The translations under genes and the position numbers were made by a program. DNA of 64,000 nucleotides. Source: Rhodospirillaceae bacterium (GTDB lineage: Bacteria; Pseudomonadota; Alphaproteobacteria; GCA-2721365). The notes below the pieces were generated by a model. The model saw nothing but the letters and a program-made list of their open reading frames with translations, did no database searches and was not told where the DNA came from. Shown piece by piece: positions 8,548 through 16,106 of this stretch. Each line of letters begins with the position of its first letter. Position 1 is the stretch's first letter. The stretch covers positions 1 to 64,000 of the forward strand of contig PBKC01000007.1 of assembly GCA_002721365.1 (NCBI GenBank), read 5' to 3'.

Positions 8548-9270
8548 TCAGTATATCGCGCCGATGGCTGGGGGCTTCATGTACGGCTTCGATGGAATCT
8601 GAAACTGAGGCGGAAGAATACTCATCGGGGGAGCACCGGCGGCGTCGGGCGGCGGGGAACCGGGGGTCCCATCCTTATATTTGGCGCCGAGGCGACTTCC
8701 GAGCTCTCCGCCCGAAACCAGGAGCTCACCCAAATTCCAGAGCCCCCGTCCCCTGCGCCCGGCTGCCTGGACTTCGAGCGGCAGGACGTCGAGCGACCCG
8801 CGGCGGAAGCTGTTGATCGCATTCACCTGATCGCCGGCGCGCTGCCGCGCCTGAGCACCACTGAGAAGCAGGTCGGCCCACGACCCGAGGCTCGCCTGCG
8901 CGGACGCCTCGGCGCCGCTGCGGCGATCCGCACGCGCATTCTGCGACTTCGCCTCGGACTGAATGACGGCAGGCGCCCGCGAGCTCCCAGGCGTGCGCTC
9001 GGCGGATGGCCGGCGCGCGTTGACGCGCTCGAAGGCCTGCTGCCGGCGCTGCATCGCATCGCCCATCTTCTCGTCCTGGCGGTCACGCGTGTGCTCTTCC
9101 AGCGCATCGCCGAACTGGATCTCGGACTGCCGACCGAACTCGTCCTGGCGCATGCGCTCTGCGGCGATCGCCTGATCGCGGGCCTTCTCGGCCTTGCGCG
9201 CGCCGGCCGCCTGCGCGGCGGAGCCGGCCACCGTCAGAAGGGCGGAGCCGATCGAAATGGGATCGCACAT
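8548..9270 (-). CDS. gp14-like internal virion (ejection) protein
   Basis: 240 residues beginning MCDPISIGSALLTVAGSAAQ and continuing as alanine/glutamine-rich helix to about residue 150, with a proline-rich C-terminus. A Met-Cys start, a short hydrophobic patch and a long amphipathic helix are typical of podophage internal virion protein B (T7 gp14, which also begins Met-Cys). Such proteins are ejected and help form the DNA channel across the envelope. It lies 18 bp downstream of the small terminase gene in one operon. Finding this without any portal, capsid or tail gene is unusual. Function is inferred from sequence character and context. Confidence 0.6.
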   Translation of the reverse strand: MCDPISIGSALLTVAGSAAQAAGARKAEKARDQAIAAERMRQDEFGRQSEIQFGDALEEHTRDRQDEKMGDAMQRRQQAFERVNARRPSAERTPGSSRAPAVIQSEAKSQNARADRRSGAEASAQASLGSWADLLLSGAQARQRAGDQVNAINSFRRGSLDVLPLEVQAAGRRGRGLWNLGELLVSGGELGSRLGAKYKDGTPGSPPPDAAGAPPMSILPPQFQIPSKPYMKPPAIGAIY

Positions 9271-9288
9271 GTCAGCGTTCTCCTGGTC

Positions 9289-9750
9289 TTAGTTGACTTC
9301 GTGAGGCTGAATAGTCGCGTCCATCTCCGCCAGACGCTTGCGTCCGTCCTGGATGTAAGCCTCCAGCTCCTCCAGCGTCATTTCCGACGGGGCCTTCTCA
9401 GGGGAGCGCGACGCGTCGGGCGCTTCGGCCTTCGCGGCGGCAAAGCCGCCCCGATCGAGGATCGTCTTGGCCGCATCCACGCGAATCCTGAGATTGGCAT
9501 CCGGGTCGTCGATGACCTGACGGAGCACGTCAATCGCCTTCGTCGCCAGCGTTCCGCTCACCTGAGCGCGGTTCGCCTCTTCGATTGCGGTGCAAACGTG
9601 AGGTTTCTCAAGCAGTTGGCGCCCGATCTCCGCCGCCGACTTGTCGCTGTACCCAGCGACTCGCGCCGCGGCGCTCGCGTTGCCGATTGCGCCCGGCTCA
9701 CTGGTAAACGCCACTACGAAGCGAGCCTGCTGTTCGGTGAGATTGCGCAT
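9289..9750 (-). CDS. terS: Phage terminase small subunit
   Basis: 153 residues. The N-terminus reads LTEQQARFVVAF then GNASAAARVAGYSDKSA and GRQLLEKPHV, the helix-turn-helix DNA-recognition signature of the Terminase_2-type small subunit. A helical oligomerisation region and a C-terminal acidic segment follow. TerS selects the DNA to be packaged and recruits a large subunit, but no large subunit is encoded anywhere in the element, so a helper phage would have to supply it. The ATG at 9750 was chosen because the family begins near here; an earlier in-frame start at 9798 overlaps the upstream gene. A lone TerS is a classical mark of packaging-redirecting satellites. Confidence 0.82.
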   Translation of the reverse strand: MRNLTEQQARFVVAFTSEPGAIGNASAAARVAGYSDKSAAEIGRQLLEKPHVCTAIEEANRAQVSGTLATKAIDVLRQVIDDPDANLRIRVDAAKTILDRGGFAAAKAEAPDASRSPEKAPSEMTLEELEAYIQDGRKRLAEMDATIQPHEVN

Positions 9751-9791
9751 GATCGTAACCTCTTGAAAACTTGAAATTCTTGGCACGCAGC

Positions 9792-10313
9792 CTACCACAT
9801 ATTGCTGCTGTCAGCCACCACTACACCAATATCTGCCAGCGCTGCGCGCGCCTCCGCTCTCCAGCGGCGACCGTAAGCGATCAGACAATCAAGCGTCTCG
9901 AAGTGGACGGCCGCCATCGGGAAGTCCAACCTCCGGCCGTACATCGCTTCACCGCACCCAGCGCAAACGCTGTGCGGCAATCGCTCGCCGTGATGCGTGT
10001 GCCAGACGGCGATTGCCTCCAGGCAGGCGAGCGCGTCGGCCCTGTCCCCGTAGGCCCGCCATCGGGTCTCGGTCCTTCGTTCGATCCACCCTCGCCAGCC
10101 AGGGCCGTCACCGCGCTCGGGAACGGGTTGGCCGCCCCGAATTTGCTCGGAAGCCTCTGGATTCGGAGCAATATGAGCAATGTGAGCAATGGATGCGTCA
10201 GCCTTTAGGCTTCCTGCGGCTTTCCCCGCATCCTCCTCCATTGCGCGCCCCGTTGCGCAATGAGCAATGGGAGCAATGGGCGTGAAGCCGGCGAACCAAT
10301 CCCCGCTAACCAT
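9792..10313 (-). CDS. Hypothetical protein with Cys pair, encoding in-frame iterons
   Basis: 173 residues from the ATG at 10313, which overlaps the end of the primase gene by 8 bp. The C-terminal half looks conserved: ACLEAIAVWHTHHG, a VCAGCGE cysteine pair near 122-125, and a tryptophan/arginine-rich helix. Proteins of this look occur beside primases in alphaproteobacterial islands in my memory; function unknown. The N-terminal third is low complexity, with Ile-Ala-His triplets at two places that arise from 9-bp DNA repeats. The start could therefore be internal, with the repeats serving as DNA sites first and coding second. Confidence 0.55.
   Translation of the reverse strand: MVSGDWFAGFTPIAPIAHCATGRAMEEDAGKAAGSLKADASIAHIAHIAPNPEASEQIRGGQPVPERGDGPGWRGWIERRTETRWRAYGDRADALACLEAIAVWHTHHGERLPHSVCAGCGEAMYGRRLDFPMAAVHFETLDCLIAYGRRWRAEARAALADIGVVVADSSNMW
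10166..10277. repeat. 9-bp-phased GAGCAAT iterons, left cluster
   Basis: GAGCAAT occurs at 10166, 10175 and 10184 with exactly 9-bp spacing, then at 10262 and 10271 with the same 9-bp spacing. They lie inside the start of the gene at 9792-10313. The same heptamer in the opposite orientation forms the cluster at 15901-16014, and a single copy sits at 14076-14082 at the start of the AlpA-like gene. This looks like a binding array, for instance for replication initiation. Confidence 0.6.
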
Positions 10314-13278
10314 CTCGGCCGCCCCCGAGGATCAGGGGAGAGAGGTGATAGAAGCGGCTGCCGGCAGGCACGCCCGGCGGGCTGTGGCGACTGGTGGTCC
10401 GTTGATCCTTGTCGGCCAGGAGGATGCCGCGTTCTATAAGCGCTGCATTGACCGCCTTGAAGTCGAAGCCCACCAGAACCTCAGTGCGCCAAGCCTCAGG
10501 GAACACATAAAATTCGATCGCGCCATCGCGGTACCGCCGGAAGCCCGCCCGGTTGACCGTCGCCTTGTACTCGTTCGGGCGATCGTCCTCCGCCCCCCAG
10601 GGGGTGAACCGCGACTCCCCGTGCTGCTCGATGAAGCGGCGAACCGCGGCAATGCCCTCGTCGATCTCTGTGGCGCCCGTTCCACCCCGCGCCGTGAGCC
10701 AGTCACCGAAACATCGTGCCGCCGCCCGTACGGCTTCGCCCGCCGGCCAAGGCAAGATGCCGAGGCCGGTCGCCAGCTCGCCTGCGGCGGCCACCAGACC
10801 GAAGCGCGCGGCAACCCGGCTTACCTGTCCATCGGCTCCTGAAGGGCAGTGCTCGGTGACGAATTCGCGCACGAAGCCCGCCGCGGCCCCCGCCGCTTCC
10901 TGTTGCCTGTCCGCGATCGCCTGCAGGAAGGCGCGCGCAGGCACGCCGTACGTCTTGCCTGCGGCGTCCTTCAGGTGGCGCGCAAGCGCGTCACCTGAGG
11001 CGAAGCCGTGAAGGGCGTCGAACAGCCCCAGGCCTGCGCCGGCATCCGCCGGGATGTCGACCACCCGCACCTGCTGGCCGGCCGTCGCGCGACGGCCGCG
11101 ACCGTCCTCCATCATCTTGTCCGAAATCCCGATTTCGCCGTTCGACAAGAACAGCGTCCGCCATGTCGCGGGCACGCGCGCCTCGCCGCCGCGGCCGGCC
11201 CGCGATTTGCCGGCACCATTCGCCAGCATGTAGGCGACCGATCCGGCGGTCCGGGCATCCACCTGCGAGAGTTCGTCGAGGCAAAGGAGGGCATCGCAGT
11301 GCCCCAGCGCGACGGCCTCCAGGCCGTTGTCGGTCGCGCGCCACGACCGGATATAACGGCGATCGCCGCCGCCCCATACCGATCCGGCCACGACCAGCGC
11401 GGTCGATTTTCCGATGCTGGACGCTCCACGGAAGTGAAAGCCCCCGCTTTCGCTGTCTGTCACCGCCAGAAGAGGCGCCGCGAAGGCGGCCGCGATCGAA
11501 AAGGCCAGCCGGGAGTTGCCGACGGCGTAGGCCGCAATCGCCTTCTGCCACGCATCAAGGGCTCCGGCGACCTTGAACGCATGGTCGAACGGGCTGGCGG
11601 ACTGAAGGATCGTCCGTTCGTTGCCAGGGGAGCCGAACGCGGCGTCCGGCAGGATGAACGCGGAGCCATGCCAGCCGATTCGCCCCACGCACCGCGCGCG
11701 TGCCTTCGGCCGCGTCTCGTTGAGATAGCGGTGGAGCGCCTCGCGGGCGTTCTTTCCCGCCGCCATCCGCAGTCCGAGCGAGAACAGCCGCTCGCGGTAG
11801 GCCGTACCGTCGCCGGCCACCATGGACATCGGCATCGCCCAGGGGTGTCGCCGCCCGTCGAGATCGGTGACGATCAGCAGGCGCCCCCATTCCTCGCCGT
11901 GCTCGCTGCGGGTCGCTGCATCGATCTCGAGCATGGAGCAGAGCCACGTCCACTTGCCGTCGCCCTCAGCGCCTTCAGCCCAGCGGTAGACTCCGTTCGC
12001 ACCGAGCTGGAAGCCCTGCTTGCGGTTCTCCTCCGCCTCTGCCTTTCGTGCCGCCGCGGCGGCTTCTGCGGCTTCTGAGTCTGCCGCGTACTCCGCCCTC
12101 GCGGCGGCCGTGAGGTACCCTTGCGCGAACATGCCGGGGGCGCCCGAAGCACGCGCGGCAGCCCTTTCGGCCTCGACCAGTTCTGGCGTCCAGCCGTCCG
12201 TGAGAGCGTCCGCGATGTCCCATTTTTCCGGGACGGGCTCGCCCCGCTCGATCACCTGGCCGTCGCGAACGATGTAGTTCGACGGGAGTTCGAGCTCGCC
12301 CACGAAAGCATCGGGATCTTGCCGCGTCAGCAGCCCGAAGATCGCGTCACCGAAGGCGCGCCCGGCGTCGTCGTTGTCGAGGGATAGGAAAACCTGCCGG
12401 CCGCACAGCGGCGACCAGTCGGTGAGGTGCGGTGATTTCGCGCCGTGCATCGGCGAGGTCGTGACACAGTCCGGGAAGAGGTCGGCCGCGGCGTCGGCGG
12501 CCTTCTCTCCCTCGCAGACGATCACCCAGGCCTCCGGCCGCGCCAGGAGTTCCGGCAGCCGGTAGAGCGGGCGCGGATCGGGAATGCCCCTCGATCGCCA
12601 ACCCCGGCGGCCGTTCGCCAAAGCACAGAACGTCACCGGGAGGATTTCCTTGTCGGCAACCCCGTCCGCATCGACGAAATCGAAGCGCGCCGCGTAGCCG
12701 TACAGCCGTCCCTCGCCATCACGATACTCCCATGTCCGCGACGGCAGCCCGTGCTTGGGGTGCCGGAAGTTCATCGGCGGGGCATCGTCCGGGGCAGGGA
12801 TGATCGGCGTTTTATCGTTCCGCTTTGCCGGCTCGGTGGCGACGCTTGGCTCTTCATCGAGAGCGGCGCTGTTGCCGACCACAGGGGCCGCCGCCTCGGA
12901 GCTGCCGGCGACGGTCAGGACGACCGGTTTGCTTCCGCCTGCTTCCAGTCCGACCATGCCGGCGAGGCGCCTCGCGGCCTCGCCCTGCTCCAGACCCTCC
13001 AGGTAAGCGAGAAGCGACACGACGTCGCCGCCCCTGTCGTCGGTCGCGAAGTCGGCCCACGCCCCGGTGTCGAGATTGATCTTGAACGAACCGGGCCGTC
13101 GATCATTGCGGCAGGGATTCCGAGCCACGTACTCGCCCGCCTCTTTCCGGCCGTCGGGCAACCATCGCCGCAGCAATGAAGGCAGCGACGCAAGCGCCGC
13201 CCGGTTGATGCCGTCGAAGTCAAGCGGGCGCCGCGGCTGGTCGAGCCATTCCGGCTCGGGAACGTTAAAGTCCATCAT
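10306..13278 (-). CDS. DUF927 primase/helicase-type replication protein
   Basis: 990 residues. The N-terminus (about 50-95) resembles a primase zinc-binding region (NPCRNDRRPGSF, then GDVVSLLAYL) but has lost most zinc cysteines. A TOPRIM-like stretch with VCEGEKAADA lies near residue 255, and a Toprim-type acidic LSLDNDDAG follows. The DUF927 helicase core has Walker A GASSIGKST with K624 and a Walker B-like LLCLDELSQ near 670. It probably primes and unwinds the element for autonomous replication. It is the centre of the minus-strand operon: it overlaps the preceding small gene by 4 bp (ATGA), and its own end overlaps the next start. Large size and full integrity argue against decay. Confidence 0.85.
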   Translation of the reverse strand: MMDFNVPEPEWLDQPRRPLDFDGINRAALASLPSLLRRWLPDGRKEAGEYVARNPCRNDRRPGSFKINLDTGAWADFATDDRGGDVVSLLAYLEGLEQGEAARRLAGMVGLEAGGSKPVVLTVAGSSEAAAPVVGNSAALDEEPSVATEPAKRNDKTPIIPAPDDAPPMNFRHPKHGLPSRTWEYRDGEGRLYGYAARFDFVDADGVADKEILPVTFCALANGRRGWRSRGIPDPRPLYRLPELLARPEAWVIVCEGEKAADAAADLFPDCVTTSPMHGAKSPHLTDWSPLCGRQVFLSLDNDDAGRAFGDAIFGLLTRQDPDAFVGELELPSNYIVRDGQVIERGEPVPEKWDIADALTDGWTPELVEAERAAARASGAPGMFAQGYLTAAARAEYAADSEAAEAAAAARKAEAEENRKQGFQLGANGVYRWAEGAEGDGKWTWLCSMLEIDAATRSEHGEEWGRLLIVTDLDGRRHPWAMPMSMVAGDGTAYRERLFSLGLRMAAGKNAREALHRYLNETRPKARARCVGRIGWHGSAFILPDAAFGSPGNERTILQSASPFDHAFKVAGALDAWQKAIAAYAVGNSRLAFSIAAAFAAPLLAVTDSESGGFHFRGASSIGKSTALVVAGSVWGGGDRRYIRSWRATDNGLEAVALGHCDALLCLDELSQVDARTAGSVAYMLANGAGKSRAGRGGEARVPATWRTLFLSNGEIGISDKMMEDGRGRRATAGQQVRVVDIPADAGAGLGLFDALHGFASGDALARHLKDAAGKTYGVPARAFLQAIADRQQEAAGAAAGFVREFVTEHCPSGADGQVSRVAARFGLVAAAGELATGLGILPWPAGEAVRAAARCFGDWLTARGGTGATEIDEGIAAVRRFIEQHGESRFTPWGAEDDRPNEYKATVNRAGFRRYRDGAIEFYVFPEAWRTEVLVGFDFKAVNAALIERGILLADKDQRTTSRHSPPGVPAGSRFYHLSPLILGGGRDG

Positions 13279-13526
13279 CGGCCCGCCTTCCGCTGCTCGG
13301 CGAGGACGAACGCTCGGACCTTATTGGTGATCTGCTCCAGCTTGCCGGCCTGCCGGGGGGTCAGATCGACCCGCTGTGCGATGCTCAACAGGAAGCCCGT
13401 TTCCCAAGGCGTCAAAGCCAACGGCCAGGCAAGATTCTGCTGGACTGCGGAGTACCAGTCGGTTGGCTCATTCCACGGCAAGGGGAGATGGGCGGAAGCA
13501 GAGAACTGAGTGTTGGGGCCCTTCAT
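13275..13526 (-). CDS. Small hypothetical protein upstream of the primase gene
   Basis: 83 residues, mostly helical, with WETGFLLSIAQRVDLTPRQAGKLEQI in pieces that suggest a small DNA- or primase-associated helix bundle. It overlaps the genes on both sides by 4 bp (ATGA at 13523-13526 and at 13275-13278), strong evidence that it is translated and co-expressed with the primase. No named family recognised. Confidence 0.65.
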   Translation of the reverse strand: MKGPNTQFSASAHLPLPWNEPTDWYSAVQQNLAWPLALTPWETGFLLSIAQRVDLTPRQAGKLEQITNKVRAFVLAEQRKAGR

Positions 13527-13762
13527 CGCTCAGCCGCCCTATCTGCCGGTGCGCTGAGCAAGAGGCAGTCAACATCGCCATTCGCCCGCTGGCATTCGAT
13601 GATGGCTAACGGCTTGCCCCCTCCTGCCATTACCTGAGCCGCCAGCCGCCACTGCCAATAAGGGTCAGAGATGTGCTCCAGCCACTCCGGGTCGTCGCAG
13701 GTGACGACTTTGGCACCCGGATAAGCGACTTGCGCCAGGCATCGAATTTGAGTAGTATTCAT
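13523..13762 (-). CDS. Small hypothetical protein in the element replication operon
   Basis: 79 residues from the ATG at 13762, with an aromatic core (PEWLEHISDPYWQWRLAAQV) and an acidic, cysteine-containing C-terminus. An upstream in-frame ATG at 13858 would add 32 residues encoded by a hairpin region and is less likely. The stop overlaps the next start by 4 bp. No family is recognised; the compact position between the AlpA-like regulator and the primase suggests an accessory role in replication or control. Confidence 0.6.
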   Translation of the reverse strand: MNTTQIRCLAQVAYPGAKVVTCDDPEWLEHISDPYWQWRLAAQVMAGGGKPLAIIECQRANGDVDCLLLSAPADRAAER

Positions 13763-13820
13763 GTGCTGATCTTTCAAAGAGATAGACGCCGCCTCACGAC
13801 GGTGTCGGTAGCGATTACAG

Positions 13821-13854
13821 CCCCGCCAGGATTCACGCTCCTCGGCGGGGTTTT
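13821..13854 (+). terminator. GC-rich hairpin followed by T-run between AlpA-like gene and next gene
   Basis: CCCCGCC at 13821-13827 pairs with GGCGGGG at 13844-13850, followed by TTTT on the plus strand. Read as plus-strand RNA it resembles an intrinsic terminator; read in the direction of the operon it is a hairpin between two genes without a T-run. Its direction of action is uncertain. Confidence 0.4.
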
Positions 13855-13867
13855 CCATTTCAGACCC

Positions 13868-14086
13868 TCATGCGGTGGCCGCGCGGCGCGCGTCCTCGGG
13901 ATCAGTTTCGTGGCGATTCAGCCACTCAACAATTGCGGACACCCTGTAGAGCGGCTTGCGGCCGGCTTTGATCCGAGCCGGACCTTTCCGGCGAGCGGCC
14001 CAGCAACGCAGGGTGGTCACAGTCACACCTAACCTCGCCGCAGCTTGGTCTTCCGTGAGGTAGTCATCCAGAACAGAGCAATTCAT
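13868..14086 (-). CDS. AlpA/excisionase-like helix-turn-helix regulator
   Basis: 72 residues from the ATG at 14086. The layout YLTEDQAAARLGVTVTTLRC, a basic wing (ARRKGPARIKAGRKPLYR) and a VEWLNRH ending is the MerR/AlpA-type winged-helix architecture of excisionases and satellite activators. It is the first gene of the minus-strand operon and lies just downstream of a region holding two repeated operator-like sites. In phage satellites AlpA-type proteins switch on excision and replication; that role is inferred. Earlier in-frame starts reach 14188 but code for unlikely sequence from the AT-rich promoter region. The leader AAAGGGATTTGGTG probably holds the ribosome site. Confidence 0.75.
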   Translation of the reverse strand: MNCSVLDDYLTEDQAAARLGVTVTTLRCWAARRKGPARIKAGRKPLYRVSAIVEWLNRHETDPEDARRAATA

Positions 14087-14178
14087 CACCAAATCCCTTT
14101 GTTTGGGCCGGCGGCAAAAGCCACCGATTGAGGTTATCGTGCATCGGCTTTTCTTGAATATCAATAAACATATCTCGT

Positions 14179-14221
14179 CTACATACAATGTAGGCGGGCC
14201 ACACTGACAATATAGGCGCGC
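14179..14221. promoter_or_regulatory. Operator-like repeats upstream of the AlpA-like gene
   Basis: ACAATGTAGGCGGGC at 14185-14199 is repeated as ACAATATAGGCGCGC at 14207-14221, exactly 22 bp (two helical turns) apart. The first copy is part of a perfect inverted repeat CTACAT-ACA-ATGTAG (14179-14193). A third copy lies at 16091-16106. The region is AT-rich and probably holds the promoters of the element. The bound protein is unknown; the AlpA-like protein or a helper-phage repressor are candidates. The rest of 14087-14383 shows no gene. Confidence 0.55.
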
Positions 14222-14383
14222 AAACGCTGGGGAAAAATTGATGATTTCACCTACTTTGTCAGCGTTTCGGTCGGCAGAATTTCAGGGGTTTGCCGTTTTT
14301 ATTGACTGATCGCTCTCGGTGAGCAACGCTCCGCCGCGAAGGCACCCCACGCACGACGACAGTGAGGCGGGCGTCTTTTCTGA

Positions 14384-14698
14384 TTGCGTGACGGTCGCCG
14401 CCGGCGCGCGGTCTACCTTCGGTCGCCGTCCTACTGGGTTGCCATTTCAGTCCGGGTGCGCGGCCTGACCGCGGCCGGTCCGTGCTCGGCGGCCGGCATC
14501 GATGTGCTCGACACGGCACTCGGCGTTGACCTCGCCGACATCACCATCATCGACTGCGGCGCCGCAATCCCGCTAGTGCGCGCGGCCGGCTCCAGCACGA
14601 TCGACCTCGGTCTCTTGTCTCTGGTCGGGACTATGGCGATTTGGACTTCGCAAGCACGGCGACGGTTCGCTTGCGGGAAGCGCCTCAGATCGAGGTGA
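14384..14698 (+). pseudogene. Possible 5' part of a frameshifted phage-type gene
   Basis: The frame from TTG 14384 gives a coding-like stretch (AAGIDVLDTALGVDLADIT and CGAAIPLVRAAGSSTIDLG) before drifting into arginine-rich sequence and stopping at 14698. The next frame opens at 14530 and carries clear coding character from about 14620 (GRDYGDLDFASTATVRL). One base lost or gained near 14600-14620 would join them into a single beta-rich protein of about 200 residues. It may instead be a short gene overlapping the next, or noise. No ribosome site stands out. Confidence 0.3.
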
Positions 14699-15012
14699 CC
14701 GTCGCCGACGATGCGGTGTTCTCGTTCGTCCCGGACAACGATTTTGAGAGCGGGACTTGCCTGCTGGAAATCGTATCCGGCACCGCGACGACCGCGGGCA
14801 TCCTCTATTGCCGCGGCAATGCCGCGCCCATCATCGCGTGGCAACCGGCATCTTCGGTCGAGGTGGCGACCGGCGCGCTCACCGGCGCGACGGGCACCAA
14901 CGGCGCCCTGACCGTGTCCAAGGTTTCGGCCACACGCATCGACATCGAGAACCGGCGTGGCACGTCGGCCACCCTCCGCTACGGCGTCACCGTGGTAGCT
15001 CAGATCGAATGA
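14641..15012 (+). CDS. Beta-rich phage-type hypothetical protein
   Basis: About 123 residues if it starts at TTG 14641; the true start may lie in the preceding frame. Alternating hydrophobic and Thr/Ser/Gly residues (VTVADDAVFSFVPDND, SSVEVATGALTGATGTNG, IDIENRRGTSATLRYG) suggest a beta-sandwich of the sort seen in small phage virion accessory proteins. The stop overlaps the next ATG by 4 bp (ATGA at 15009-15012), which supports real translation. No named family recognised. It lies in the right arm of the element, transcribed away from the operator region. Confidence 0.5.
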   Translation: MDFASTATVRLREAPQIEVTVADDAVFSFVPDNDFESGTCLLEIVSGTATTAGILYCRGNAAPIIAWQPASSVEVATGALTGATGTNGALTVSKVSATRIDIENRRGTSATLRYGVTVVAQIE

Positions 15013-15254
15013 CTCGGAAGATATTGAAGGTCGACGAGACCAAGCATGTCGCCGTCGAGGGCAATCGCCGGCACGTCGTAATCACCCGGCCGGGGCGGGA
15101 CCCGAACGATGTTCTGGACGACGCTCAGGATCCTGCCCCATCCCCGCCATCCGATCTTGAGGTGCGCCTTGCCGCGCTGGAGGCGAAGGCGGGCGTTACC
15201 AAGGCCGACATCGACGCGAAGCGGGCGGAGATCATCGCCGTGGCAGGGCGGTAG
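15009..15254 (+). CDS. Small coiled-coil hypothetical protein
   Basis: 81 residues. A basic N-terminus (TRKILKVDETKHVAVEGNRR) is followed by a proline-rich linker, then a short coiled coil (LEVRLAALEAKAGVTKADID). It is translationally coupled to the preceding gene by an ATGA overlap. Small proteins with this layout often sit next to tail or head accessory genes in phages, but no specific function can be assigned. Confidence 0.5.
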   Translation: MTRKILKVDETKHVAVEGNRRHVVITRPGRDPNDVLDDAQDPAPSPPSDLEVRLAALEAKAGVTKADIDAKRAEIIAVAGR

Positions 15255-15325
15255 CCCGACAGGATCGCGCGGCAAGGGTGGTCCGCCCAAGCCCACCTAG
15301 CCGCGCGGAGCCTCCGGGTGGTGAT

Positions 15326-15826
15326 TTAGCCAGCCTTGACAATCGCGCTTGCGCTAAAGAGGCCGATAACTATACCCGCAGTGTTAAATATAATTCTCAA
15401 CGCCCCCATGTTCGACACCCCTCCACTTAATATATACAATATCAATGATATGCACATAATGATAAATATTGATGCAATACTTATTGCAACAACGTTGTAA
15501 TTTGCATTTTTTAGTATTCTAGCGCATACAAATATTACTAACATACCTGCCGCTATTCCTTGCAAGAATACAGGAATTGCCTCCAGCATCATATCCCGAA
15601 TCAGACCATCGAATATAATATTTAAGGGGTTATCATCAAAAAGGATTATTTCTATAAAATAGAAAGCAAAAACGCTAATTAGCCATCCGATAAACAAGGC
15701 AGGTATCATAAACACAAGAGAAACAGCTACGGCCAGAAATGTTTGACCGGATATTCTAGAATGTACTTCCATTTGCTTTGCGCACCATATGGAAATAGAG
15801 GGGCGGTCTTTAGCTCTTTCTTCCAT
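15326..15826 (-). CDS. AT-rich multi-pass membrane protein (cargo gene)
   Basis: 166 residues from the ATG at 15826, preceded by AAAGGGATTGCAAT. Four hydrophobic segments, at about 28-55, 75-100, 108-128 and 138-160, are separated by short polar loops; the N-terminus is charged and probably cytoplasmic. Base composition is strikingly AT-rich against both the chromosome and the rest of the element, pointing to a separate origin. No family recognised. The position between the right-arm genes and the iteron cluster, on the opposite strand, is typical of phage moron or anti-phage cargo; that is inference only. Confidence 0.6.
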   Translation of the reverse strand: MEERAKDRPSISIWCAKQMEVHSRISGQTFLAVAVSLVFMIPALFIGWLISVFAFYFIEIILFDDNPLNIIFDGLIRDMMLEAIPVFLQGIAAGMLVIFVCARILKNANYNVVAISIASIFIIMCISLILYILSGGVSNMGALRIIFNTAGIVIGLFSASAIVKAG

Positions 15827-15900
15827 ATTGCAATCCCTTTTGGCCGGCCGCAACCCGACAGTCAGGGCTGGGCCAGCGGCCCGCCCGTCCTCGCACCTCC

Positions 15901-16014
15901 ATTGCTCATCCATTGCTCACATGCACAGCCGCGGAGCAATGAGCGTGGCAGCCCGCAAAGGCGCAGAAAACAACGATTCCTGAGCGCCCATTGCTCAGAT
16001 TGCTCACATTGCTC
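15901..16014. repeat. ATTGCTC iterons, right cluster (candidate replication origin)
   Basis: ATTGCTC occurs at 15901 and 15912, inverted at 15934-15940, and then three times with exact 9-bp spacing at 15990, 15999 and 16008. The triplet mirrors the GAGCAAT triplet at 10166-10190 on the other strand. This stretch has no credible gene and lies in the 534-bp gap between 15826 and 16361, which suits an origin or a packaging/regulatory site. Confidence 0.6.
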
Positions 16015-16090
16015 GCGAATTCAGAGATGCACCACTTGACGGCGGGGGCGATCCCGCCGCCATCCGCAGTCCGAGCGCCCGGCGTGAGCA

Positions 16091-16106
16091 CCTACAATGT
16101 AGGCGG
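16091..16106. promoter_or_regulatory. Third operator-like site
   Basis: CCTACA-A-TGTAGG is a perfect inverted repeat (16091-16103) and contains the same ACAATGTAGGCGG sequence found upstream of the AlpA-like gene. It lies 255-265 bp from the starts of both flanking genes (15826 minus and 16361 plus). The rest of the gap to 16360 becomes AT-rich and probably contains the promoter of the following gene. Confidence 0.5.

Noticed and set aside
10166..10277. Short phased repeats suggestive of a CRISPR array
   Set aside because: Units are 7-9 bp and directly adjacent, with no 25-35-bp repeat/spacer pattern and no cas genes. They fit iterons.
14259..14519. Minus-strand 86-codon open frame in the element
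   Set aside because: Arginine/proline-rich without a ribosome site or neighbours in register; typical of GC-rich shadow frames.
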